From NCBI GenBank assembly GCA_947384195.1, contig CANDGE010000008.1:1-35259 (forward strand): DNA of 35,259 nt. Direction: 5' to 3'. Below are positions 1 through 7,557 of this stretch, one piece after another. Position 1 is the first letter of the stretch, and every line of letters begins with the position of its first letter. This stretch comes from an uncultured Clostridia bacterium (lineage in GTDB: Bacteria > Bacillota > Clostridia > Christensenellales > Pumilibacteraceae). The notes beneath the pieces are model-generated. The model searched no databases. It worked only from the letters and a program-made list of their open reading frames with translations, and had not been told where the DNA came from. A program made the position numbers and the translations under genes.

Positions 1-1
1 T

Positions 2-76
2 AAGATGAAAGGTTACGGACATTGCGGATTTTATCGGAAAAACCCTGTTGAATGGATTAATAAATTTATTATATAA
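2..76 (+). CDS. C-terminal end of an unidentified protein, possibly alpha/beta hydrolase (partial)
   Basis: An open frame enters from the left edge and stops with TAA at 74-76. It gives about 24 residues with a protein-like composition, including GYGHCGFY followed by a helix-like segment ending WINKFII. The Gly-His-Cys-Gly-Phe-Tyr followed by a short amphipathic helix resembles the catalytic-His end of alpha/beta hydrolases, but so little is visible that the family is a guess. The stop lies 14 bp before the first 127-bp inverted repeat, whose hairpin would serve as its terminator. The start and most of the gene are outside the window. Confidence 0.4.
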   Translation, partial: KMKGYGHCGFYRKNPVEWINKFII

Positions 77-90
77 AACAAAATAAAATT

Positions 91-217
91 CAATTTATCT
101 TTCTGATAATGTGTAGTTAAAAGCACTCGAATAAAATGTTCGAGTGCTTTTTACATAATCGGAAAGCTATAAATAAAATATTCGATTTGTTTAATTCCCC
201 GCGGGAAGCGCCCTTTA
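91..217. repeat. 127-bp inverted repeat, left copy
   Basis: This stretch is the reverse complement of 7217-7343 over 127 bp with a single mismatch (T at 114 versus the complement of G at 7320). The match ends abruptly on the inner side at 217/7217. On the outer side only AT-rich similarity continues for a few bases. It lies between two convergent genes: the partial gene ending at 76 and the nucleotidyltransferase gene ending at 263. It contains the terminator hairpin at 119-151. The rest has no coding content that I can see. Confidence 0.95.
119..151. terminator. Bidirectional intrinsic terminator inside left repeat
   Basis: A perfect 13-bp stem, AAAAGCACTCGAA pairing with TTCGAGTGCTTTT, encloses a 7-nt loop. 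A-run and T-run flanks make it work as an intrinsic terminator in both directions. It would end the partial gene from the left (+) and the nucleotidyltransferase transcript from the right (-). Confidence 0.85.
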
Positions 218-262
218 TTCGAGAGTTATTTATGCTTGTAATAAAATTAAGCTGAATCGAAC

Positions 263-925
263 CTATCTTTCTTTGTACCTTGCGATGATCGTTTTTGCCC
301 AATTCAATAGCAACTCCGACATTTCATCAAACTTCACGTTTGTACCTTTTTTCAATTCCCGTGCGGTCGTAAGTACGGCGGACGGCGGATCGATTGTATT
401 TTGCAGTTCGGCAGTTGATTTGATGTATTTGCCCGTTTCGTAAAACCACACCGCTTGAATAACAAAGACAGCCGACTTATACAATGAGCGTAATATACCG
501 TCGCTTTTTTCGTGTACGAAGTTATGAACGCAAGCGTGATATATGTTACACGCGCCGATTCGTATCGCACGTTCTACAGTCTGCTTATTTTGTTTTTCCA
601 AAAGCAAATCGAGCGATCCTTTTATCGGCGTGATATCATAATAGAATTGAAATAAGTCGCTTGCTTCCCAATTAAAAAGTTCGGCTTTGCCCGATATAAA
701 ACCGCAAATCAAATCCCTGTTTGATAAAGTGTCGAGCATATCTCTATAAGTTTTTAAGTCGTTCACTCTCAATTCATCGAGAATAACAACCACATCTATA
801 TCGCTCGTTGCAGTAGCTTCCCCTCTACCGTAACTGCCTTGCAAGCCGACAAACCACACGCGATCGGCAAACGTCCGTTCGACTTTTTCCGTAAATTCTT
901 TGATCCAAGTTTTTATATCTATCAT
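263..925 (-). CDS. Nucleotidyltransferase-fold protein
   Basis: The 220-residue protein carries the polymerase-beta-type nucleotidyltransferase signature near its N-terminus: Gly30-Ser31, a Gly-Arg-Gly turn, then Ser41-Asp42-Ile-Asp44-Val-Val-Val. A candidate third carboxylate sits in GSLDLLL near residue 106. The remainder is helical, as in aminoglycoside- or lincosamide-type nucleotidyltransferases and small DNA-polymerase-beta-like proteins. The substrate cannot be read from the sequence; antibiotic modification, toxin-like NMP transfer or a housekeeping role are all possible. The ATG at 925 is supported by a GCGGAGGA ribosome site 11 nt upstream and a promoter at 968-996. The gene is monocistronic and ends at the left repeat terminator. 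Confidence 0.8.
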   Translation of the reverse strand: MIDIKTWIKEFTEKVERTFADRVWFVGLQGSYGRGEATATSDIDVVVILDELRVNDLKTYRDMLDTLSNRDLICGFISGKAELFNWEASDLFQFYYDITPIKGSLDLLLEKQNKQTVERAIRIGACNIYHACVHNFVHEKSDGILRSLYKSAVFVIQAVWFYETGKYIKSTAELQNTIDPPSAVLTTARELKKGTNVKFDEMSELLLNWAKTIIARYKER

Positions 926-967
926 AGCTATAACTATCCTCCGCTAAATACCGTTTATCGCTCTGTT

Positions 968-996
968 ATTATACAACAATCAAATGAACAAGTAAA
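968..996 (-). promoter_or_regulatory. Promoter for the nucleotidyltransferase gene
   Basis: On the minus strand a TATAAT -10 box (968-973) lies 17 bp from a TTTACT -35 box (991-996), about 45 bp before the ATG at 925. The ribosome site GCGGAGGA is at 937-944. Confidence 0.7.
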
Positions 997-1002
997 GCAA
1001 AA

Positions 1003-1034
1003 GCGCATTGCCTTGCTTGCAAGGCAAAGTGCGC
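1003..1034 (-). terminator. Orphan terminator-like hairpin
   Basis: GCGCA(TT)GCCTTGC and its complement form a long stem with a 2-nt loop and a small bulge. On the minus strand the stem is followed by TTTTGCTTT, so it reads as an intrinsic terminator for a minus-strand transcript. No minus-strand gene is visible immediately upstream: the next gene, at 1667-3286, has its own terminator at 1620-1640. It also sits directly upstream of the nucleotidyltransferase promoter and may simply insulate it. Confidence 0.5.
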
Positions 1035-1619
1035 TATACTTATGTTATGTCGCCGCGATAAAATTCTCTATGGGAACTACGGCAATGCCTGCTTTTTACA
1101 ATAATATTTGCGGTAATGCGACGATCTATATTATTCGGTCAAAGACGGTCATTTCATAAAATAAAAAACGGCTTTCTGCGATCGGAAAGCGAATATTTTT
1201 TAGATCCGATAATTTGCGCGCAGACGAATAATTTCGATTTATTTTATTTAAATCGATTTGATGATCGTCGATTTGCGTCGAGATCCGCAAAATATAATTT
1301 CGATCGTAAGCCGTATTATTACAAGTCGATAAAACGGTCGATTTGGACATAAAATGCCGTACGATCGATATCACGCGTAATTACGGGCATATGTGCTTTT
1401 TAAAAAAGGCAAAAACGACCGTATTTATGTGATTTTGGTAATTTCTCGATGATATTGCTTTTTTCGGAGAATGCCATTATGAAACGATTTATATACGCGA
1501 ATATTTTTGCGCATATTTTATTTTAAGTATATCGTCAAGCGCTGATTGATCGCCGAAAATTATTCCGACGATACCTATTATTGTTTTTACGGCTTTCTTT
1601 TAAAAACAACAAGCGAAAA
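1035..1619. other. AT-rich spacer without a supportable gene
   Basis: About 585 bp contain no ORF with protein-like composition or a ribosome site that I trust. The stretch is unusually rich in CGAT/TCGA words; TCGATTT occurs at 1234, 1253, 1268 and 1338. A second hairpin (GCTTTC 1170-1175 with GAAAGC 1184-1189) is followed on the minus strand by a T-run, so it is another weak terminator-like element. A 15-codon ATG frame at 1480 is too short to call. Confidence 0.6.
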
Positions 1620-1640
1620 GGCGCAGCTTGATGCTGCGCC
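1620..1640 (-). terminator. Intrinsic terminator of the 1667-3286 gene
   Basis: GGCGCAGC and GCTGCGCC form an 8-bp GC-rich stem with a 5-nt loop, followed on the minus strand by TTTTCGCTTG. It lies about 26 bp after the stop codon at 1667. Confidence 0.85.
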
Positions 1641-1666
1641 CGATTTTCGACATATGCAATAATTCT

Positions 1667-3286
1667 TTATCTGCCCGTCGGTCTGCGGCTCGGGGCGCCC
1701 GGGCGACGACGGGGCGGCATACCGGGACGGCGGCTGTGCATGACGGGACGCTTTTTTGCGACGGGGCGCGCATGTGCTCGCGGGGCGGGACGTGCGGGCG
1801 CGGCTTGCGGCTTGGGCGGTTCTATCGTGGGCGAAGCCGCCGCGGCGTTTGACGCGGGCGTCATCACGTATACCTGCTTGTCCTTCATCGAGTAAAACAC
1901 GCCGTTGGCAAGCGGGATAAATTCACTGCCGAGCGGGCTTTGCCCGCCGAGCGGCGCGACGTCGCGCGAGTCGGACATTTGTATCATTTCGGGGCGGATG
2001 TCCTTTACTGTGTTTTCCGCTTCTTTCTGTCTGCGCTCGAGCTCTTTTTCGCGGTCGCGCAGGTCTTTTTCTATTATCTCGCGGCGCATACCTTCGAGCT
2101 CCGATTGGAGCTTGCGGTACTGCTCTTGATCTCCGCCGTTATATGCGTAGTGCGGGGGCATTTGCGCGACCTGTTGCGCGCCGCCCGGCATTTGCGCGAG
2201 CGTGAATGTAAGCTTATTGACGAGCTCGCGCATTCCGTCGAGCTCGTTTTTGAGTCTGTCGACTTCCTTGACGGCATACGAATCGGGCGCGGAAACGGGC
2301 GGGTGCGTTGCGGTGCGCGTCGTCGCCTGAACGACCTGTTGCGCTTGCATTTGTGCCTGTTGCGCCGCTTGTTGCGCCTGTAATTGCGCTTGCTGAGCCT
2401 GTTGAAGCATCATTTGCGCTTGCCGAATTATAGATTGCGCCGCGGGATCGTTCGCGTCGAACTGCGGTTGCGACACGGGTTGCGTCGCGGGCGCGGCGGG
2501 TCGTTGTTGCGAACTTTGAGTAGCCGCTTGCTGTGCGCTCTGCGCCGCTTGTTGCGCCGCTTCCTGTGCGAGTTTGGCTTGCTCCATAATGAGCCGCGCC
2601 TGTTCGAGCATTTCGCGTGCGGCGTCGTTTTCCTGCTGTTGTGCCTGTTGAACGGGCTGTTCGGTCCGAACATCATCTTGAGTAGGCTGTGCGGCAACCT
2701 GCGGTTGCTCCGTTACGGGTCGTTGTTCCGCCGCAGACGGTTGTTCGGTCATAGGCGGTTGTTCCGTTACGGGCGGCGCGATTATAATAGGCTCATCCGA
2801 TGTCGGTCGGTCGTCGGGCTGTGCTTCGACTGTCGTTTGTTCGGTGACTGTCGTTTGGACGATCTCCGTATCGTTCTCGGTTATGCTCTCGAATGTTTGG
2901 GGCTCGACGACGACGGGGTCGGGACCCGTGGAGTTAAGGATCGCGTCGATCTGCGCGTTGATATCGTCGAGAGTGGTGCTGTGTCGATCGGGCTTAACGT
3001 CGGGCTCCGCCATGAGCGCCGCGAGCTGAGCGTCGAGATCCTGCGTTTCGTCCGCGACGGGCGCGGCGTCTTGCGGCGGCATGACGACAACGGGCGGAAC
3101 GTCCCGTTGCGCGCTTTGGTCGTCTGCCATAAGCGCTTCGAGCTGAGCGTCGAGTTCCGCCGCAGTGGGAATGGGGCGCGTCGAACCGTCGGGCATGACA
3201 ATTTCCGCATCGAGTGCGATAGGCGGCTCCGTGCCTTCTATTGTCTGATTGCCGAGATCGGCATTGTGATCCTTAAAGTTAGCCAT
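1667..3286 (-). CDS. Low-complexity Gln/Ala/Pro-rich coiled-coil protein of unknown function
   Basis: This is a 539-residue protein counted from the ATG at 3286; a TTG five codons upstream is in frame, but GGGA sits 7 nt before the ATG. The N-terminal third holds three acidic repeats built on LDAQLxALM (LDAQLEALM, LDAQLAALM, INAQIDAIL). These are followed by a Pro/Glu/Gln/Thr-rich stretch and a long Gln/Ala-rich helix. Two charged coiled-coil segments follow (VDRLKNELDGMRELVNKL, then a run rich in Glu/Arg/Lys), then a short non-repetitive patch (FIPLANGVFYSMKDKQVYVM). The C-terminus is very basic, rich in Arg/Pro, ending SRRPTGR. There is no signal peptide or membrane helix. A scaffold or nucleic-acid-binding role is conceivable, but I do not recognise the family. 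Confidence 0.75.
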   Translation of the reverse strand: MANFKDHNADLGNQTIEGTEPPIALDAEIVMPDGSTRPIPTAAELDAQLEALMADDQSAQRDVPPVVVMPPQDAAPVADETQDLDAQLAALMAEPDVKPDRHSTTLDDINAQIDAILNSTGPDPVVVEPQTFESITENDTEIVQTTVTEQTTVEAQPDDRPTSDEPIIIAPPVTEQPPMTEQPSAAEQRPVTEQPQVAAQPTQDDVRTEQPVQQAQQQENDAAREMLEQARLIMEQAKLAQEAAQQAAQSAQQAATQSSQQRPAAPATQPVSQPQFDANDPAAQSIIRQAQMMLQQAQQAQLQAQQAAQQAQMQAQQVVQATTRTATHPPVSAPDSYAVKEVDRLKNELDGMRELVNKLTFTLAQMPGGAQQVAQMPPHYAYNGGDQEQYRKLQSELEGMRREIIEKDLRDREKELERRQKEAENTVKDIRPEMIQMSDSRDVAPLGGQSPLGSEFIPLANGVFYSMKDKQVYVMTPASNAAAASPTIEPPKPQAAPARPAPRAHARPVAKKRPVMHSRRPGMPPRRRPGAPSRRPTGR

Positions 3287-3321
3287 TATAAATTCCCACA
3301 ACTAATATTTTAGTACATTAT

Positions 3322-3350
3322 ATAATACAATATTCCGAGCGATTTGTCAA
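3322..3350 (-). promoter_or_regulatory. Promoter for the coiled-coil protein gene
   Basis: TTGACA (3345-3350) and TATTAT (3322-3327) are separated by 17 bp on the minus strand. The promoter is divergent from the one at 3413-3441, with 62 bp between the two -35 boxes. Confidence 0.8.
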
Positions 3351-3412
3351 TAGCTTTGCCGCTTTTTATGGGCGAATATGCGCGCGGTAACGTGCAAAAA
3401 CGCAAAAATCTA

Positions 3413-3441
3413 TTGACAGCGCACCGCCGATATGCTAATAT
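3413..3441 (+). promoter_or_regulatory. Promoter for the beta-helix/pullulanase operon
   Basis: TTGACA (3413-3418), a 17-bp spacer and TAATAT (3436-3441) lie about 40 bp before the TTG start at 3482. It is back to back with the promoter of the minus-strand gene. Confidence 0.8.
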
Positions 3442-3481
3442 ATGAAGTATAAACGACTATGCGACGGGCGGAGGAGCACAA

Positions 3482-4861
3482 TTGGGCACACCCAAGATCA
3501 TATCTTTTAACAACGGCGTGATCGAATGGGCAGCCGCCGACGGGGCGCGTCGGGTCGCAATTTCGGTCGACGGGGAAGAGATAGCAGACGGCAAGGACGG
3601 GTTTTGCCGTGCGAAAATATTTGACGCGAGCGGTCTGCCGCACGGCGCGGTCATAGAGATCGCGGAGGAGCACGACGACGGACGGCGATCGCTGACCGTC
3701 GTTTACAATGCCGAAAAACGCGTGCTCGAGCTTCCGCGCGCGACAGAGTTCGCCGTCGACGGCGAAACGCTTAAATGGGAAACTGCCGACGGGGCGCGTG
3801 CGTATAAGGTGTACGATCTCGATTTCAACGCGACGACGGTCACCGCCGCCGAGTACGAAATGACGGGCAAAAATTTGGTCGCGTGCGTCTGCCCCGTGCC
3901 CGAAAGCGACGTTGTTTGCGCGCCCGAACCGACGATAAGCGACATACCGTATTTGTCGGGCGGCGGCGCGGCCGACGATCCGTATATAATAAAAACACCG
4001 TTCGATCTGCGCGCGATAGATTATTACGAAAGCTTGTTCGCGGCGCGCGGCGGTAAACCCAATCATTACGTTTTGAGCGAAGATATCGATTACGGTACGG
4101 TGAACGCGCTCGACAACGAATCAAACGTTTTTGCGCTGAAAAAGCCGTTTTTCGGTGTTTTCGACGGCAATAACAAAAAATTATGCGATTTTCGCGTCGA
4201 GCACGACGGCGGGCACTGGGCGCTGTTCGAGTATATCGCTCGCGGCGGCGCGGTCAAAAATCTGACGATAGAAAACGCCGATATTATATGTATAGCGCGC
4301 GACGCTATGCACCCGATAAATTCTTCGGTCGCGATCGTCGCGTATTTCAACGACGGCGAGATATCCGCAGTAAAACTGCGATCGGTGCGCTTGACTGCGG
4401 TCGGCGGCGGCGCGGCGGGGATAGTAGTGCATAACTACGGGCGAGTGGTCGGGTGTTCGGTCGTTTGCGAGCTTGTGCAGGGCAATACGTCCGCGCTCGG
4501 TTCGGCGAGCTACGAGGCGGCGGGCATAGCGCTCGAAAACCGCGACGGCGGTCTGATAGACAACAACCGCGCAGTATCGCTTACCGTGCGCGGTACGGGC
4601 GGAAACGTGCGGTCGGCGGCGGGCGTCGTGTCGGTCAACCGCGAAGGCGGAAAGGTTTTGTGCAACGGATTCGATACCGTCATAACTATCAATACCGCGC
4701 AGGATACGGAATACGGCGGCGTCGTGGCGTATAATGCGGGGATAGTCCGCAACTGCGGCGCAACGCTCGGTACGCTCGTCGTCGACGGCGTGCAAATAGG
4801 CGAAGACGATAATCTTCGCGGACGGCTTGTCGGCAAAAACGACGGGGAAGCGAGCCGATGA
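3482..4861 (+). CDS. Fn3-like plus GLUG-type beta-helix protein, probably cytoplasmic
   Basis: This is a 459-residue protein. Its TTG start is chosen because GGCGGAGGAG ends 5 nt upstream and no ATG fits. The N-terminal 170 residues look like two short beta-sandwich repeats (IISFNNGVIEWAAADGARRV and FAVDGETLKWETADGARAYK, an Fn3-like spacing). From about residue 170 a right-handed beta-helix is suggested: DDPYIIKTPFDL, FFGVFDGNNKKL, VKNLTIENADI, then turns such as GIVVHNYGRVVGC and GVVAYNAGIVRNC, which match the GLUG motif. GLUG and beta-helix proteins are normally secreted, but there is no signal peptide, membrane helix or anchor here. The gene is first in an operon with the pullulanase (62-bp gap), so a role in binding or presenting alpha-glucan is a reasonable inference. 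Confidence 0.75.
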   Translation: MGTPKIISFNNGVIEWAAADGARRVAISVDGEEIADGKDGFCRAKIFDASGLPHGAVIEIAEEHDDGRRSLTVVYNAEKRVLELPRATEFAVDGETLKWETADGARAYKVYDLDFNATTVTAAEYEMTGKNLVACVCPVPESDVVCAPEPTISDIPYLSGGGAADDPYIIKTPFDLRAIDYYESLFAARGGKPNHYVLSEDIDYGTVNALDNESNVFALKKPFFGVFDGNNKKLCDFRVEHDGGHWALFEYIARGGAVKNLTIENADIICIARDAMHPINSSVAIVAYFNDGEISAVKLRSVRLTAVGGGAAGIVVHNYGRVVGCSVVCELVQGNTSALGSASYEAAGIALENRDGGLIDNNRAVSLTVRGTGGNVRSAAGVVSVNREGGKVLCNGFDTVITINTAQDTEYGGVVAYNAGIVRNCGATLGTLVVDGVQIGEDDNLRGRLVGKNDGEASR

Positions 4862-4923
4862 GCGAAAAAGGACGGGCAAGGACGGGCGATGAGAGATCGA
4901 ATATCGTTCCGTAAGGAGAAACA

Positions 4924-7185
4924 ATGACAGTCGACAGAGTGATCGGCGCGAGATTTGCGGCAATGACCGAAAACGCCGTCACCGTTAAATTGGAAACGTC
5001 GACGCCCGTTGCGGGCGGACGGAAAGCGACGCTCTACCGCGATAACGATATAATATCGGTAGCGGAAGCGGTCGCGGACGAACGAAACGCTTGTATTTGC
5101 ACGGCGGAATTTTCCGTGCGCGGGTTTGTTTTCACGTCGAAGTACGCGGTCAAGATTGACGGGATACACTGTGCGGCGCAGATAGCGATGTCGGGGCTGG
5201 TCGACGAGCGCGGGTTTATAGCGGCTTTCGAGAATGCCGATACGCAAAGCTGTAAATTCGGCGCGGAATACAGCGCGGAAAAAACGACTTTTCGCGTGTG
5301 GGCGCCGTTTGCGGCGGCGGTCATGCTGAAATTGTATGCCGACGGCGCCGTCGGCGGCGCGTTTGCGTCGTATGCGATGAAAAAGCGCGTTTCGCTCCGC
5401 GGCGAGTGGGGCGGCGTGTGGGAGCTTGCGCTCGAAGGCGATCATGACGGCGTTTATTATACGTATACCGTCAATAATTACGGTGCGGAAACGACGACGA
5501 TAGATCCGTACGCCAAGGCGTGCGGCGTCAACGGTGCGCGCGGCATGGTGATAGATCTGCGCGCGACCGATCCCCAAGGCTGGGAGAATGACAGGCGGCT
5601 GTACGTCCGTTCGCCGCTCGCGGCGGATACGCCCGTCGTTTGGGAAACGGCGGTCGGAGATTTTTCGGCTTCGCCCGATTCGGGAATGAAGTACAAAGGC
5701 AAATATCTCGCGTTTACCGAGCGCGGCACGACCGTGCCGGGCACGGACATCAAGACGGGAGTGGACTATCTCAAAGAATTGGGCGTTACATACGTGCATT
5801 TGAATCCCGTTTACGATTTTGCGACGGTCGACGAGGGCGATCTCGGCAGAGCGGACTGCGACGCGTACAACTGGGGCTACGATCCGCAAAACTACAATAT
5901 CCCCGAGGGTTCGTACAGCACCGATCCCGCCGACGGCGCGACGCGTATACGCGAATTCAAGCAAATGGTGATGGCGTTGCACGCCGCGGGGATAGGCGTC
6001 ATCATGGACGTTGTTTACAATCACACGTATACGACGGGCGGACAGGCATTGCACGACACCGCGCCGTATTATTATCACCGCACGGACGAAAACGGCGCGT
6101 TCACCAACGATTCCGGTTGCGGCAACGGCACGGCGTCCGAGCGCACCATGATGCGTAAGTATATCGTCGAATCGGTGCTGTATTGGGCGACCGAGTATCA
6201 TTTGGACGGATTTCGGTTCGACCTTATGGGCGTGCACGACGCAGTCACGCTAAACGCCATACGCGCCGAGCTTGACAGGCTGGACGGCGGCAGGGGACGC
6301 AAGATCTTGATGTACGGCGAGCCGTGGTCGGCGGACGGAACGTATACGCCCGCATCGTACGGGCGGCGCGTCGCGGCTACGGCGGAAGTCGACAAAAAAT
6401 ACAAATTTACGTCAAACGCCGACAACAGATTGATGAAGCACATTTTTGCGGACGCGTTTGTCGACGAGCGCGCGTTTGACGCGCTCGATCCGCGCATTGC
6501 GGTATTCAACGGCAGCGGGCGCGACGGTTTGCGCGGCGCGTGCATGGATAAATCGCCGCAAAAGGGCTGGGTCAACGGCGCGCCGACGGAGCTCGGCAAG
6601 GTCAAAAAAATGATCGAAGGCGGTATAGGCGGTTATGCCGACGGGCTGGCTACGGGCTTGGGCTCGCGCAACGTCGCGTATGCTTCGGCGCACGATAATT
6701 ATACGCTTTGGGATCATCTCCGCGGCGCGACGCACGGCAACGCGTCGACGCTGTTTTACGATAAAGCCGAATACGTCGACGTAAAGCGAAACAAGCTTGT
6801 CGCGGCGGCATATCTGATTAGCACGGGCATATGCTTTATGCTCGCCGGCGAAGAAACGGGCAGAACGAAATACGGCAACGAGGATTCGTACAATTCGCCG
6901 CAAAAGCTTAACGCGATCCGCTGGTCGCGGCGGCGCGAGTTCGGCGAACTGTTTGAGTTTTACAAACGGCTCATTGCGTTGCGCAAGCGATATAACAGAC
7001 AGTTGTTTTCGTATGCGGCATCGACCGACGCCGAGTATTCTTACGGCGTATTCGAGATCGCCGATTACGAAACGGGACGGTTTGTGTTCAAGCGCGAGCG
7101 CGGCGGCGCGATGCTCACCGTCGAACTCGATCCGTCGACGCTTTCGGGATATATAGATATCGACGGCAGGCGTTTAGAGATTTGA
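4924..7185 (+). CDS. pulA: Type I pullulanase (GH13)
   Basis: A 753-residue debranching enzyme that hydrolyses alpha-1,6 bonds in glycogen, pullulan or limit dextrins. Residues about 115-200 form a CBM48-like domain (TTFRVWAPFAAAVMLKLYADG region). The catalytic barrel has the type I pullulanase marker YNWGYDPQNY, region I D362-VVYN-H367, nucleophile D433 in FRFDLMG, acid/base E466 in MYGEPW, and region IV H590-D591 in ASAHDNYTLWD. An extra N-terminal beta domain precedes the CBM48. There is no signal peptide, so it acts inside the cell, fitting the glycogen genes further right. The ATG is preceded by AAGGAG at 5 nt. It is second gene of the operon starting at 3482 and ends 31 bp before the right inverted repeat. 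Confidence 0.95.
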   Translation: MTVDRVIGARFAAMTENAVTVKLETSTPVAGGRKATLYRDNDIISVAEAVADERNACICTAEFSVRGFVFTSKYAVKIDGIHCAAQIAMSGLVDERGFIAAFENADTQSCKFGAEYSAEKTTFRVWAPFAAAVMLKLYADGAVGGAFASYAMKKRVSLRGEWGGVWELALEGDHDGVYYTYTVNNYGAETTTIDPYAKACGVNGARGMVIDLRATDPQGWENDRRLYVRSPLAADTPVVWETAVGDFSASPDSGMKYKGKYLAFTERGTTVPGTDIKTGVDYLKELGVTYVHLNPVYDFATVDEGDLGRADCDAYNWGYDPQNYNIPEGSYSTDPADGATRIREFKQMVMALHAAGIGVIMDVVYNHTYTTGGQALHDTAPYYYHRTDENGAFTNDSGCGNGTASERTMMRKYIVESVLYWATEYHLDGFRFDLMGVHDAVTLNAIRAELDRLDGGRGRKILMYGEPWSADGTYTPASYGRRVAATAEVDKKYKFTSNADNRLMKHIFADAFVDERAFDALDPRIAVFNGSGRDGLRGACMDKSPQKGWVNGAPTELGKVKKMIEGGIGGYADGLATGLGSRNVAYASAHDNYTLWDHLRGATHGNASTLFYDKAEYVDVKRNKLVAAAYLISTGICFMLAGEETGRTKYGNEDSYNSPQKLNAIRWSRRREFGELFEFYKRLIALRKRYNRQLFSYAASTDAEYSYGVFEIADYETGRFVFKRERGGAMLTVELDPSTLSGYIDIDGRRLEI

Positions 7186-7216
7186 CGCAAAATAACGGTT
7201 AACGACGGCGGAGCGG

Positions 7217-7343
7217 TAAAGGGCGCTTCCCGCGGGGAATTAAACAAATCGAATATTTTATTTATAGCTTTCCGATTATGTAAAAAGCACTCGAACATTT
7301 TATTCGAGTGCTTTTAACTGCACATTATCAGAAAGATAAATTG
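7217..7343. repeat. 127-bp inverted repeat, right copy
   Basis: Reverse complement of 91-217 with one mismatch. Like the left copy it sits between convergent genes (pullulanase, +, and the zinc-ribbon ORF, -) and contains the same terminator hairpin. With the left copy it encloses 7.0 kb. Confidence 0.95.
7283..7315. terminator. Bidirectional intrinsic terminator inside right repeat
   Basis: The same 13-bp stem as in the left copy (AAAAGCACTCGAA with TTCGAGTGCTTTT, 7-nt loop). It serves the pullulanase operon on the plus strand and the 9710-7353 gene group on the minus strand. Confidence 0.85.
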
Positions 7344-7352
7344 AAATTTATA

Positions 7353-7547
7353 TTATTCTCTGCGTTCTTTTTTAGGGAATAATTTTTCAGGTTCTTTGCA
7401 ATAGGTACGGACAACGTTTCCGCAATCGCGGCAGACCGTAGCAAAAAGTCGAACGTCGCGCGTCTTGCGTCCCGCGTATACTCCGCCGTAAGAAGTCATA
7501 TGGCATTCGATCATTTCTTCGCCGCCGCAATATGGGCATTTTTCTAT
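7353..7547 (-). CDS. Small zinc-ribbon protein with an ATA start codon
   Basis: A 64-codon frame, absent from ATG/GTG/TTG-based ORF finding, reads I/M-EKCPYCGGEEMIEC near the N-terminus and CRDCGNVVRTYC later. It thus has two CxxC knuckles typical of small zinc-ribbon proteins, and ends FPKKERRE. The codon in the expected start position (7545-7547) is ATA, preceded by an in-frame TAA one codon upstream and a purine-rich GAAAGAAG. Either ATA is used as a rare start or an ATG has mutated and the gene is dying. The next ATG lies beyond the first CxxC. It starts 10 nt after the hsdS remnant, and its stop is 9 bp from the right repeat. Confidence 0.6.
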   Translation of the reverse strand: MEKCPYCGGEEMIECHMTSYGGVYAGRKTRDVRLFATVCRDCGNVVRTYCKEPEKLFPKKERRE

Positions 7548-7557
7548 TTAACTTCTT

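Noticed and set aside
1480..1527. 15-codon ATG frame with GGAG upstream (MKRFIYANIFAHILF)
   Set aside because: Too short and AT-rich to separate from chance without conservation or expression data.
4510..6237. 575-codon minus-strand frame across the beta-helix and pullulanase genes
   Set aside because: His/Arg-rich antisense translation of two well-supported plus-strand genes.
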